Assembly: GCA_934045905.1 (NCBI GenBank)
Contig: OW203761.1
Span: 31,546,964 to 31,610,963, forward strand
DNA from: Leuctra nigra
Taxonomy: Eukaryota; Arthropoda; Insecta; Plecoptera; Leuctridae
Length of the DNA: 64,000 nt
Direction: 5' to 3'
Below the pieces are notes generated by a model, which did not search any database, was not told the DNA's origin, and saw only the letters and a program-made list of their open reading frames with translations. Within the stretch, counting starts at the first letter, position 1. Every line of letters begins with the position of its first letter. The position numbers and the translations under genes were made by a program. This document shows positions 36,301 through 45,258 of this stretch, in pieces.

Positions 36301-39300
36301 AGGTATTATTGTCAAGTTATAATAAAACTGCTGTATGCTGATTGCTGGTAGTATTGAGGGATGCAAATTAAAAAAAAATCTTAGTGTTTAAGCAATAGAA
36401 CGCGGAATCTAATAACTGAACAGTTTTTATGTCTCGTCCGTCCATGGAATCTGGCAGTGTGGTTTCCTTCCTTGTTGCACTGACACTGAATGTATCCCGC
36501 GTCCATAATTTGCAATTCTAATTTGAATATCTATAGCTATAAGGTTAAGATTTCGGTCCATTGTCTATGTTCTAGTACCATTAGGTGAATATTATTAAGG
36601 TTAATTCTTTAAAATCATTCTGAAGATCATATCACGTATTTTCCCTGTAGTAATGGGGTATTGTGTTCATTGACGTAATTTCGATGTTGCAGCCATCGCA
36701 GGGGAGGGGGGAATTTGAGTCGAATGATTACCAAAAAAGTAATTATGATAAAAATATAGCTCTGATATATAGTGGTTGTAACAAAAAATTATTTTTTGTT
36801 TCATCTAATCTGAAGATACAACTGATAATGTTATTTTCTGCTGCATGCCCACGTCCGTGCTCTTCGTGCCTCCAATACCTGTAATATAGATCCTGTATGT
36901 AAGTAAATCCCTGTACTGACCCCCCCCCCCCCCCCCCTCATATTCTAGTCTGGCCTGGGTGAGGGGACATACATGTATGTGGGGACTGGGGACGAAGTGT
37001 TGATTGGACCTATGCAGTTGTGGAATGAGTGGCGGCCAGGTGTTTGCGGATTGCGTTACTCCTGCTGTCTAGCCACGTGAGCGAGTCACAGGAGGATGTG
37101 GTCGATCACGGCCCGATGGGTTTCATGAGTATCGACGGAACGTGTTGGGAGAGGTCGAACGGATTGATCGCCACTTCGCAATGCGCAGTCATCCCCTTCC
37201 TTGCTTCGCATACTCGACACTGTGCGTGCTAACAATGTGTCTCTTTGATTGCAGGCGATCTTGAGGCTGTCAGTCAGCACTTGGTCTTGCTCTCCAAGCA
37301 GCAAGGATCGCTCGACAACATCAGCGTGATCGTCGTCTTCCTCACCGACCCCGCCGTGCTGGCAACGCTGGATGTGTGGCCGTCCTGCGAGTCCGAAGAA
37401 GAGATCATGGACGACGCTATCCCCGCGCACACCAACGGCTCCTCCGAGCCCGCCTACCAGAAGACCAACCTCTTGCTGGAACTCGACGCCGCCGCCGACA
37501 AGCTGAAGCAAGCCGGCGCCGCGCCGCCGTCCGCCACCGACCTCTATTTCCTTAACCGTCCAGCGAACGGCAAGGAGGACGATGACGACGACTTCGGACC
37601 CGAGACCGACGTGGACGGCGTCGACGATGTGCTGTTGTCGCCGGCGATTGCGGCTGCCAAGGCGGCGGCGCTTGCCAGCGACTTGGAGGCAGATCTTGAG
37701 TTGCAGCGTCATCAGATGAGCGCGTTCGACCACGTCGGCGAACCCAGGGAGGAGACGCCCACGCCGCCTGCTGATGCCGGTGAGACATGGACGGAATTAT
37801 TTAGTGTGCAGCTGGTTATTAATGTGATGGCGTTCAGCAGGGTAGGGTCATGTCATGCCGTCTTTTCATTTGTATCGGTACCGTGTCCCTCGCCTTGTCC
37901 CCTGAACCCCTCGAAAGCAAATGCAATGTCCGTGGTTTGTTCAACAATTAGGTATCTCGTAAGTAGCGCAGTAGCTATAATAGGCACTAAATATTTAAGG
38001 GGATCAAGTAAAGAATTTTCTATTGTGATCATGTATTTATACGTGTACTATATACGTAAGCAAGCAAATCGGCAAATTAAGATGATCATTTTTGTCGATG
38101 TTTTCAATTTCCGCATGCGAGTTCCCCACTCTCAGTGCTTCGTGCGTTGCCACGGCAACGGCATGTGTAACTTGATTGCCGTCTGCCCCCAATGAGTCAC
38201 TACACGCCACGCGAGCGTACAGTGGCGTCACAGCACGCGACGCGACTGTACTTGTACAGTGGCGTATGCGAAGTCCAGCGAAACAGCTGTTGAAACGGGC
38301 AGGTAGCTCATTCTGGCGGCCACACCGCATTCTCCTCGCATTCCTTCGTCTTGTGCCGTCATCTCTCTTGCTGTGAGTGAGACTGGATTCGCTCCCCTCC
38401 CACTCACTCTCGCAGGCGAGCCAGTCATCAACTGGGTTCGGAACGAGGAAGAGATTCTCAACTCTCCACAAGTCTATTTTTACTTCCGATGTGTTCGTGT
38501 TGTTTGTTTATAATTGAAGTCGCAATATTATAATCTGTAAATCCAGTGCCTACTACTATTACATAACGAGAGGTATGTCCAACTATTATCGTAATGCATT
38601 TAATTTCTGATAAGATTTGCATCGGGTTACAAATAATCAATGTCTTGATAAGATATTCTGCGAATTACGTGTCTGTCATCTTGTTGATTGATGCCGTATT
38701 CTTGATTTATGAGGATGACTATGTAGAAGGATTCATCATGAACGGTAGAATAATGTTGCTAGGGACTGTGTCGGTGCCAGGTTGTTTTGGCAGTGGGCCA
38801 CACTTGATCCGGAATAACAGGGCAACATTACTGTGTCTGTCCACAGGGTGTTAATAATGTAGCGAGAAATTTGTTCACACCCACCAGATAGTTCTGACTG
38901 AAGGTTTATATGATTTAGGCTCGGTGTAGGTAGTGTCCCCTACTCTCTGCAGTCTTGGGTCGTTTAACCACCCACCTAAGGTGACGAACAAGGCATTGTC
39001 TTGTCTCCACATAGGCTCTCTAGTCTCCACTTGTATGACATTTACAATACTACAAGCAGGGCGTAACAGTTCTATTGTTAGTTCTTTATCCACCTGTAGA
39101 ATCTTCGTGAATGAACTAAGAGGAGAGTGTGAGTCACAATAATCGATCGGAAGGGATTTCCCTTAGGGGTGTGGTCTTAGTGCCTCGGGTTGGCTAGACT
39201 TGCCAGGCTATATATATCCCACCCCACCCTCGACTACACCCTGCCACGTGACGTCGCCCTTAAAATAATAAGTTCACTTCAAGGAATATTTAAGCTCATT

Positions 39301-42300
39301 ATGCTCAATGCTCATTACTGTGCCATTTATCACAGGTTACATACAATCTTTTTAATTTGCGGATGAACGCCAGATATTTGGTCTGGCTGCAAATTGAACA
39401 GTACACTCGACAATTCATAAAACGGTATTTGAACGAAACATTGACAATCAATCCTTTTTATTATCAAGGAAATCAGAGCTCACCTACTAGAGGTAGATGA
39501 CGAGTAAGTATAGACTTCATCAGATGATGCCATCACATTTTTTCAGACAATCCATTTCTTTCAAATACCATTTTATGAATTGTCGAGTGTACCTATGAAA
39601 CTCCTAAGCAGGATGCTATCTTTGAATGTATATTCGTAATATGTGTCCTCCTGACAATGATCAATTTTCACATGATCAATGGTACTATTGTGTTCAATAT
39701 TTCTTAATAGTTTTTTTTCGTGGTAGGTAGTTGTTCAAAAAAAACAAATTGTTCAAAAAATACATTTTGTTATTGCCTATTGGACTAGGTAGGTAGTAGT
39801 CAACGTCTATACAATACTCTCTTCTAAAGGTTGAGCCGATCGAGGGATTTCAGTAGGTACTCGGAAGTATTCGGCTTTGTCCTACTCCGTGACATCATGG
39901 AGTAGGACATTTCTATCAAAATCACATGCCAGCGCATACAGACTATCAAGCAGTTGCCAGCTGTGTTGACGTCACGAAGTGGGAAAAGCCGAATACTTCC
40001 GAGTACTGAAATCCCTCGCTCGGCTCAACCTTTAGAAGAGAGTATTGTATAGACGTTGGGTAGTAGTAGTATGATTGTGTATGTCATCATGAATTATCAA
40101 TGACAATGAGGTGACAAAAAGCTAGGAATAACTGGCTGGAGAGCACCCCCCTTCCACCACCCTTCCCACCCATCCTTACATTATTATTCCCATTGATACC
40201 ATACTGGGTCCTATTCTAGAACTTATAAATTGACAAATTCTGATAGAATTTAATTCCATTCCTTATGGCTGTGAGCTGGATTCCATCAGAATGGAATTGG
40301 GAAAACATTCTAGAATAAACCTCCTGGAGAGCAATGTTTTATAATAGATGGTATGGACTGTATATATATTGATTGATATATTGATAAATTGATTGTTATT
40401 AATTGTTATTGTAGATTGTTATTAAAACGCATCTGTTTCTTTTCTTGATTAGTTGCCAGTGGAGCATCACTGGTGCCTGAGACGGACAATGTAGGAGAGA
40501 GCGGAGACGAATCTGAAGACGAGTGGAACTACTACCGTGTCGAGCCTACAGACAAACCCACCGAGCCAACTGATACACCTGTCGAAGTTATCGAGAAATC
40601 TGCCGAGCCGGTTGTGAATACCGAACAGCAACTTGAAGAAGACGACAATATGGAGTCTCGGCTGAACCCTAATGCTGCTGAGTTTGTTCCATCACCAACT
40701 GCCACTACGCCATCAATGGAAGAGCTTCTCTTGTCAATGTCGCCGCGAAAAGCAGGAATTGTGATGGACGATATTTGTGTTCCGTCTCCAGACGAGTTTC
40801 AATTGGAAGTTAGCCAACGCCCAGCTGATGGTATTCAGGATATTGCGACCAACCCATTTAGTGATGCGTCATTCAACTCTGCCTTCACTGACTTGGGAAA
40901 TGTGATCCAACAGGACATTGAAAACCCCTACGAACTATTGAAGAATGAGCCTGAATTTGGAGAACTTCCAGAACTGCAAAATCCATTTGCAATTCCTGAA
41001 CACGTTTACACACAGTCTGAGGTTTCATCCACCAATGCTGAGTGTGGGGATGAAACTGACTTCCAAGATATATCGACCTCAAGTTTCAGAGAAGATCGTC
41101 TTAACTTGTCCATGGTTGAGGGAAGATTCATGGGGGACAATATCCTGGATACTCTAGAACCTGCTTCTCCTGAATTTCTTGGCTTTGCATCCTCTACAAT
41201 TAAAGATTCCGATTTCGTTAATAATCTACTCCCTTCAGAATCAAGTGAGGTTGTAGCATCTGCAAATAATCTATTCGATACCACTTCTCCGTCGGACTTC
41301 TTGAATGACTTCACGTCTTCAGAACAAGACAACACCAACATCATGCCACTTTCGCCCACCGATCACAACTTGCCCTCTGCTCCACCTCCAGACAATGATT
41401 TCAACATTCTACTGCCTACCAGTGAGGTTATTGCAAATATTCATTTTGACCAGCAAGTTAATTTTTCGTCTCCACCTCTCAATGAGCTGCCTCTCAATGA
41501 AGAGTTGAATGTTTTGGAGGAATTTGAATCGAAAGTTGTGGCTCCATTCCCTGATCTTGTACAAGAGGCTTCAATATACAGTGGTATGGAGCATCTTGAT
41601 TTAGGAGAATTTTCTAACAAACCTACTGAGCCAGCATTTGAGTACAGCCAACCTGAAAATGTAGAAGCACCAAACATCTCTGTACCCATTGATTTTGCCG
41701 AGTTTGAAACGAAATCAACTCAACTTGCAAGTGCAACAACTGAGAGTTCATATATTGAAGACCTGGTCAATGCTGTACCATCTGATTTCATTCAAGATAA
41801 GTCTGACATGCAGGGGGTTGTTGAGCCTATCAACGAAACTTGCAAGGAATCTTCAGTTGAAGTTGAATCAATGTTTGAAGATCCAGCATTAACGGCAGCG
41901 GCAGCAGCTGTGTTGGTTGGAGCTGCAACTGCCGCTACCATAGCTGGTGCGAAGAATGTGAAGGCAGAGGGAGAGACTAAAGCTCAGGAGAAGAAGCCTA
42001 CAGTGGATAAGACCAAGCCTGCAACTAAACCTATTCCTGGTAATCGAAGTACACCGGTGAAGACTGCAATTAAATCAACTCCATCTTCCCCCACCAAACC
42101 TCTGTCATCCCCTGCTCCACAAGCTGCACCACGCATATCGCCTCAGAAGAAACCAACTGCTGCCCCACCAAACCGTGTTGCCAGCAAAACTGGCCCAGTG
42201 CCCACCAAGGCTGGTCCCACTACCACCGTCACCAGTAAGGTTGCCTCGACTACAACCAGTCAAGCACGTAAAGTGGCCGCTCCTAGTACTACCAAGCCGC

Positions 42301-43055
42301 CTGCTACTGCCGCTGCCAAACCAACACCTCCTAAGACTACAACCACACTTGTCCGAGCACGTCCGACTGCCACCACTTCGTCGAAGCCTCTTGCTACTGA
42401 GAAAAAACTTGCACTGTCAAATGGTGATGCTAAAATGGTGACTAAACGTCCCGAACCATTGGTCACCAAGAAGCTTGCTACTACTACTACAACTACTGCA
42501 AGTAAGCCTCTGACCAGACCAGCTTCTGCACCAGTCGCTTCCAAGACTACAAAGACAACCACCGTCACTCGAACGACACAATTGTCAACTGCTTCAGCTG
42601 CAAAGCCTGCTGCTAAGCCAGCTGTGAATGGTGTTAGCAAACCCAAGGCAGCACCATTGATAACCGCCAGTGCTCGACCCAAGACTGCTAGCTCTGTAAC
42701 GAAGACAACACTTGTGGATAAACAAGGCAAGGAAACTGCAAATAAGCAGTTGTCTCAGACTGTGAAGTCTTCAACAGTAACTCGCACCACTGCAAGCAGC
42801 ACTGCAGCACGAAAAGTGGCTGGTAATGTTACTAAAACCACATCTGTAACCACAACGAATAGCAAAGCAGGAGGTCCGATACGGCGCCCAGTAGGAACAA
42901 CCGTCACAAAAACAACTACGACAACTACTCAATTGAATGATGAGCCCATCGAGAGTAAAATAGTTGTCATTCAGGAAATCACAGCCACTGTTAACAAGGA
43001 CGATTCACCAATTGTGGATAATGCACATTCTGAAGTGCTCATCTCCACAGACTGA
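18335..43055 (+). CDS. PPM1E: PPM1E/POPX-like PP2C phosphatase with a very long C-terminal exon
   Basis: Seven exons, 18335-18507, 20271-20380, 21983-22326, 22850-23144, 24459-24623, 37255-37779 and 40453-43055, join in frame to 1404 aa. Exon 2 was found by phase and homology: its QKNCPSSLIAPL corresponds to CPSFLAAAL of human PPM1E. The metal-dependent Ser/Thr phosphatase core is intact: RRRMEDRH, VFDGHAGTDAA, GWVGDSQAVL, GGCVMFWGMWRVNG.LAVSRAIGD, LILACDGLWD and DNISVIVVFL, so all the Asp/Glu metal-site motifs are present. POPX enzymes dephosphorylate PAK and CaM kinases. Exon 6 is GC-rich with an acidic DDDDDFGPETDVD run. Exon 7 encodes an acidic start, a PAM2 motif, NPF motifs, an Ala-rich hydrophobic segment and a basic P/T/K/A tail, far longer than usual. 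Intron 5 is 12.6 kb. The core is certain; the exon 6-7 join is predicted. Confidence 0.9.
19471..19738. mobile_element. Tc1/mariner-like MITE (CACTTGGCA-end family)
   Basis: ACACTTGGCACAACTAAAAT at the left is mirrored by ATTTTAGTGTTGCCAAGTGT at the right. GATCGCTCATTAAATCTGAT and a GACCTC... core are shared with the copies at 35973 and 53728. It lies in intron 1 of the PPM1E-like gene. Confidence 0.8.
20596..20897 (+). mobile_element. tRNA-derived SINE
   Basis: The head has CTCTGAACTTGTATTCCGGA followed by a B box GGTTCGATTCC at 20643-20653. A body with a CCTCCTTCCATCC core and GCGACGTTAAGCCC follows, then an A-run at 20886. The missing D-arm/A-box segment rules out a functional tRNA. A related head fragment with a better A-box is at 55548. 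It lies in intron 2 of the PPM1E-like gene. Confidence 0.75.
23236..23428. mobile_element. MITE with CCATTCACACGGA ends
   Basis: ATTCACACGGATGTTTCAAG at the left and GAAGCGTCCGTGTGAAT at the right are inverted ends. Inside, short TTCCAAG/TTGGAAA words repeat. Non-coding; in intron 4 of the PPM1E-like gene. Confidence 0.7.
23543..23697. mobile_element. MITE, GAGCTGGGTCCACAT family
   Basis: GAGCTGGGTCCACATA and TATGTTTACCCAGCTC are inverted ends, with inner pairing of GTTTTTGTGTTTT and AAAACACAAAAAC. A second family member, inserted in another MITE, is at 32953-33140. Confidence 0.8.
24954..25455. mobile_element. pogo/Tigger-like MITE
   Basis: The terminal repeats AGTAAACCCTCGTTATTACG and TTAACGAGGGTTTACTGTA have the CAGTAAACCCTCGTTAATTCG wording of pogo/Tigger elements. 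The AATTCGAAT word repeats at both ends. There is no transposase ORF. It lies in intron 5 of the PPM1E-like gene and is in opposite orientation to the copy at 54845. Confidence 0.85.
25783..26577. mobile_element. Non-autonomous hAT-like transposon with nested MITE
   Basis: The ends CAGTGG.TTATGAA and TTCCTACGCCACTG are flanked by AACATAGG / AACATAGT, a 7-of-8 target duplication. A run of about 13 G, then ATG, then about 12 C follows the left end (25800-25828) and can fold. A further palindromic MITE is inside at 26078-26237. No transposase ORF. Confidence 0.8.
26078..26237. mobile_element. Nested palindromic MITE
   Basis: AGTACTACAAAAATCC-like left end (TACTACAAAAATCCCC, 26078) pairs with GGATTTTTGTAGTA at the right. 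ACTGGATTTACA pairs with TGTAAATCCAGT, and the halves continue to pair towards an AT-rich centre. It interrupts the hAT-like element around it. Confidence 0.75.
26862..27896. mobile_element. hAT-like element with exact 8-bp target duplication
   Basis: Terminal inverted repeats CAGGCGCGTAGGAA (26862) and TTCCTACGCGCCTG (ending 27896) are perfect over 14 bp. They are bounded by CTGAGGGG on both sides (26854-26861 and 27897-27904). Poly-G follows the left end and about 30 C precede the right end. The interior is a tandem array (27245-27770). No transposase frame was recognised. A relative starts at about 63275. Confidence 0.9.
27245..27770 (+). repeat. Tandem array, about 165-bp unit, four copies
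   Basis: CCCTGCGGGG lies at the heart of each unit, at 27253, 27415, 27585 and 27748 (spacings 162, 170 and 163). GCTTCAAATTCGATTCT recurs about 40 bp before three of them. Units alternate TTCCCTGCGGGGCC and GGCCCTGCGGGGCC. The array is wholly inside the hAT-like element 26862-27896. Confidence 0.85.
32783..33180. mobile_element. MITE interrupted by a second MITE
   Basis: The outer element has GATTAGATAAAAGACAAACT at the left and AGTTTGTCTTACATCTAATC at the right, plus an inner stem GGGTTATCCC / GGGATAACCC. Its right arm is split at TAA by an AGCTGGATCCACATAGACC ... GGTCTATGTGGACCCAGCT element (32953-33140). The inserted element carries an internal direct duplication of GACTTGTGATTGGTTAATAG (33041 and 33079). 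Confidence 0.8.
34117..34511. repeat. Perfect 156-bp inverted repeat (hairpin locus)
   Basis: Arms 34117-34272 and 34356-34511 are exact reverse complements over all 156 bases by my reading, separated by an AT-rich 83-bp loop. Transcription through it would give a long perfect RNA hairpin. It lies in intron 5 of the PPM1E-like gene. It carries no significant ORF; the open frame at 34082-34309 simply runs across one arm. Confidence 0.9.
34640..35240 (+). repeat. Degenerate repeat, CACTTCCGGTTT-containing units
   Basis: Two related units, near 34705 and 34970, each read GCCGTTTTCGAGAT-like then TCACTTCCGGTTT and CAAAATGGCG. They are followed by a TTTCAGATCGATCGGCTCAG phrase at 35081. The wording is like that of the 2.8-3.5 kb repeat (GATCGATC with CCGTTT). 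The family was not identified. Confidence 0.6.
35973..36198. mobile_element. Tc1/mariner-like MITE (CACTTGGCA-end family)
   Basis: TACACTTGGCCAAACAAAAA and TTTTTGTTTTGCCGAGTGTA are inverted ends bounded by TA. The core GATCTCCTTGTCTCACTCTA with GGTGACCTC is shared with 53820 and partly with 19600. Non-coding. Confidence 0.82.
39401..39592. mobile_element. TA-flanked MITE, GTACACTCGACAATTC ends
   Basis: GTACACTCGACAATTCATAA is matched by its inverse at the right end, and the pairing extends about 33 bp to TTCAAATACC. The CACTCG ends resemble the CACTTGGCA family, but the interior differs. In intron 6 of the PPM1E-like gene. Confidence 0.8.
39801..40059. mobile_element. Foldback MITE with roughly 75-bp arms
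   Basis: CAACGTCTATACAATACTCT to GAAGTATTCGGCTTT (39801-39876) is repeated inverted at 39986-40059, ending AGTATTGTATAGACGTTG. A second small hairpin (GTCCTACTCC / GGAGTAGGAC, 39877-39909) sits next to the left arm. Non-coding; in intron 6 of the PPM1E-like gene. Confidence 0.85.
40656..40691 (+). other. PAM2 motif in the PPM1E-like C-terminal exon
   Basis: The codons read SRLNPNAAEFVP, fitting the PAM2 consensus (LNP.A.EFVP type) found in PAIP2, ataxin-2 and TOB proteins, which binds the MLLE domain of cytoplasmic poly(A)-binding protein. It follows an acidic segment (EEDDN), as PAM2 motifs often do. Binding is inferred from the motif alone. Confidence 0.75.
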
Positions 43056-45258
43056 TCAGTTTGATTATCCATAATATCAACGAATATATTGTTGCTTTTT
43101 AAAGTTATATTATGCCATTTGGAGTTTGATATGTGCAAAATTAATTAAGTAAGGGAAGTTTGCATGAGGCAAATACTTGATAATGTTAGAGAATCCCAGT
43201 TGCCTTTGGTTGGTATATACGTACTGTCCACTATGGATCATAATACTACTTCTTGTTCATCTTATTTTTAAATATTTAAAGTTTTCAAATGTTTTATAGC
43301 TTGGCTGCTTTGGTGTGCTGTGAACAGTAATTGAGTCATTGTGAAGAGCTTTCTTTGTAAATATATACTATCCTCAAAATGTTGACTACAAAAATATCAA
43401 GGTGCTACTGGGTCACATAATTTCAATCAAATTGTGTTGCACATTTCTATTTACACTTGCATAAATTGACCCTCTTTGTGGGTATAGCATTATAATCATC
43501 ATTTTTAGAATAATGTACAACAGGTACTAATTAAGTTACATCTGTGCCCAATTGTTTCGACTTTTATGGTCATTCCATGATAAGGGTTACTTGTTTAATT
43601 AAAATTCATAATTTAAATATTTTGATACAGAAGATCACCCATTAGAATTTGTAGCTTATAAAATAATGTGTAAAAGACTGGGAAGTGGGAAGTCTTGTGT
43701 AGAATGTGAGATTGGGAATGTGTTGTGCACATGCTGCTGCAGTCCATCAATCTTATTTGCGACTAAAAAATACTCGGTCAAAACTTTTTATACTACAGTC
43801 CATGCTTTACTGAAGCATTTACCCTATTTACATTTTAGAGGGTTTATTTACTGCTTGAAAGCAATTATTGTACTGTGTCTGCCAATGAAGTCAGTTAAGG
43901 AGTAGGATTCACCAAATAATAATTTTCATTATCGTTTTGACATAGTGCAGTAGGCATTATTTATCAAAGTTTTGCAGGAATCTGCAATCTTGATGAACTG
44001 GGGTGTCAAAATTACCTAGAATAAAATTCAGAAACAAAATGAAAATGGCATTGATTGCTTGACCTCATCAGACAATTTGTATTTTTTTGGTGTTTGTTGG
44101 ATTGATAGACTGCTATCCTTCTCTAGGCATGATGTGCCATTTCTTGATGCACTGACCAGTTTATGTTATATGTTTTATTCAATGACCTAATCTAGATTAA
44201 TTTTCGAAAGTATCTACAGAAAATTCGTCATTTTATATCGGAAATGGTGGAATATTGGTAAAGGCCTGCTTTTGTAATTGTAGCGGATTTGCTATCGGTA
44301 GGCATGTGCTAGACACAGTAAGGTATAGTTTATGCTTGTAAGCTTTTTAAGCTCTATTGTAATTTTCTGTACAGCATTGTTTTGTTGAGGCCTAATATGA
44401 GAAACCGAGTGAAAATATGCAATAAACCATTTTATAAGCTATTTTCGTTTTAATTCCATTTGTATTTATTATCTCTTATTGAATTAAAAGGACATGGCTG
44501 ATGATTAGTATCTTACAAAATTTTCGAAGGAAACGAGGGAAGTCTTTGACAATTTTTTACTTGTTGATTGAATCGATGATTGGATCATTGAATACACTGA
44601 CATGATCAATTGGCTAGATTAAATTCGAATAAATTTCTCATTAAAATTTTAATGAATAGAAATCAAATTGTTCTTTTACATTAAAGGTGAGGTGAAATAA
44701 CTAAAAAGTAGGTAAATGGGATTGAGAAAATATCACACAAATTTACACAGGTGAAGGGTGTTGTGCGGGGAAACATCACCGAGTTATATTTTCCTAACCT
44801 TTAAGTCATTAGAGAAACACTATACTTCATTCATAATCATAACCAATGATTTTATAATAAAAGGAAGGTATTTATTCTTATGATTCATCGGAGGTTCTAT
44901 TACAATAATTATGTATAATTATGATAAATCATAATAATTATGAAGAAAGAATATTTAAATTTCCCGGGTGATTGTATCGTTGAAAAATGGTTGAAACGAC
45001 TCCACTCTTTTGTGCTCTTTTGCTCTTAGAAGGCTGTGCATTTTACTAGTTGCTTGTGTGCACTGTGTGAAATGTGAATGTTAGATTTGAGGTTATTATT
45101 CTTCTATCGTGGATTAATTTTAATCCCAGCTTATTACTGTATTTATTGGGGACTCTTAAGAATGTGTATGCATTACTGTCGCTGAGAACAGGACAACGTG
45201 TTTCCGTGTGTATAAATTATAATATTTACTCTTTTATGTTTTGAACTTCAAAGCCGAA
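43056..45258. other. PPM1E-like 3' UTR and INTS11 upstream region
   Basis: The region after the TGA at 43053-43055 is AT-rich with no domain-bearing frame. A canonical AATAAA at 44421-44426 fits a 3' UTR of about 1.4 kb. The remaining roughly 800 bp upstream of INTS11 show no clear TATA box. Confidence 0.55.
44421..44426 (+). terminator. Poly(A) signal, PPM1E-like gene
   Basis: AATAAA occurs about 1.37 kb after the stop codon with a T-rich stretch downstream (TTTTATAAGCTATTTTCG). It is the best candidate cleavage signal before INTS11; others are possible. Confidence 0.5.

Larger units (their letters stand above)
27905..37254. other. Remainder of PPM1E intron 5
   Basis: From about 28 to 34 kb the DNA is less AT-rich and comparatively repeat-poor. 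No exon with homology was recognised. Open frames such as 33343-33678 lack domains. TCAGTCAGTCAGT at 33532-33544, inside a GC-rich patch, resembles clustered arthropod initiators and could mark an alternative promoter (speculative). From 34.1 to 36.2 kb repeats return. Poly-C runs are at 36921-36936. Splicing across this intron is supported by phase and by continuity of the PP2C core. Confidence 0.5.

Noticed and set aside
37086..37733. 215-codon open frame on the minus strand
   Set aside because: It is a shadow of the GC-rich PPM1E exon 6 on the plus strand; it is Val/Gly/Arg-rich with no domain.
38037..38471. 144-codon minus-strand frame in intron 6
   Set aside because: No homology seen and no splice or start context; it lies in ordinary intron DNA.
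42260..42730. 156-codon minus-strand frame
   Set aside because: Antisense of the Thr/Lys/Ala-rich PPM1E tail, hence the Val/Gly/Leu composition.
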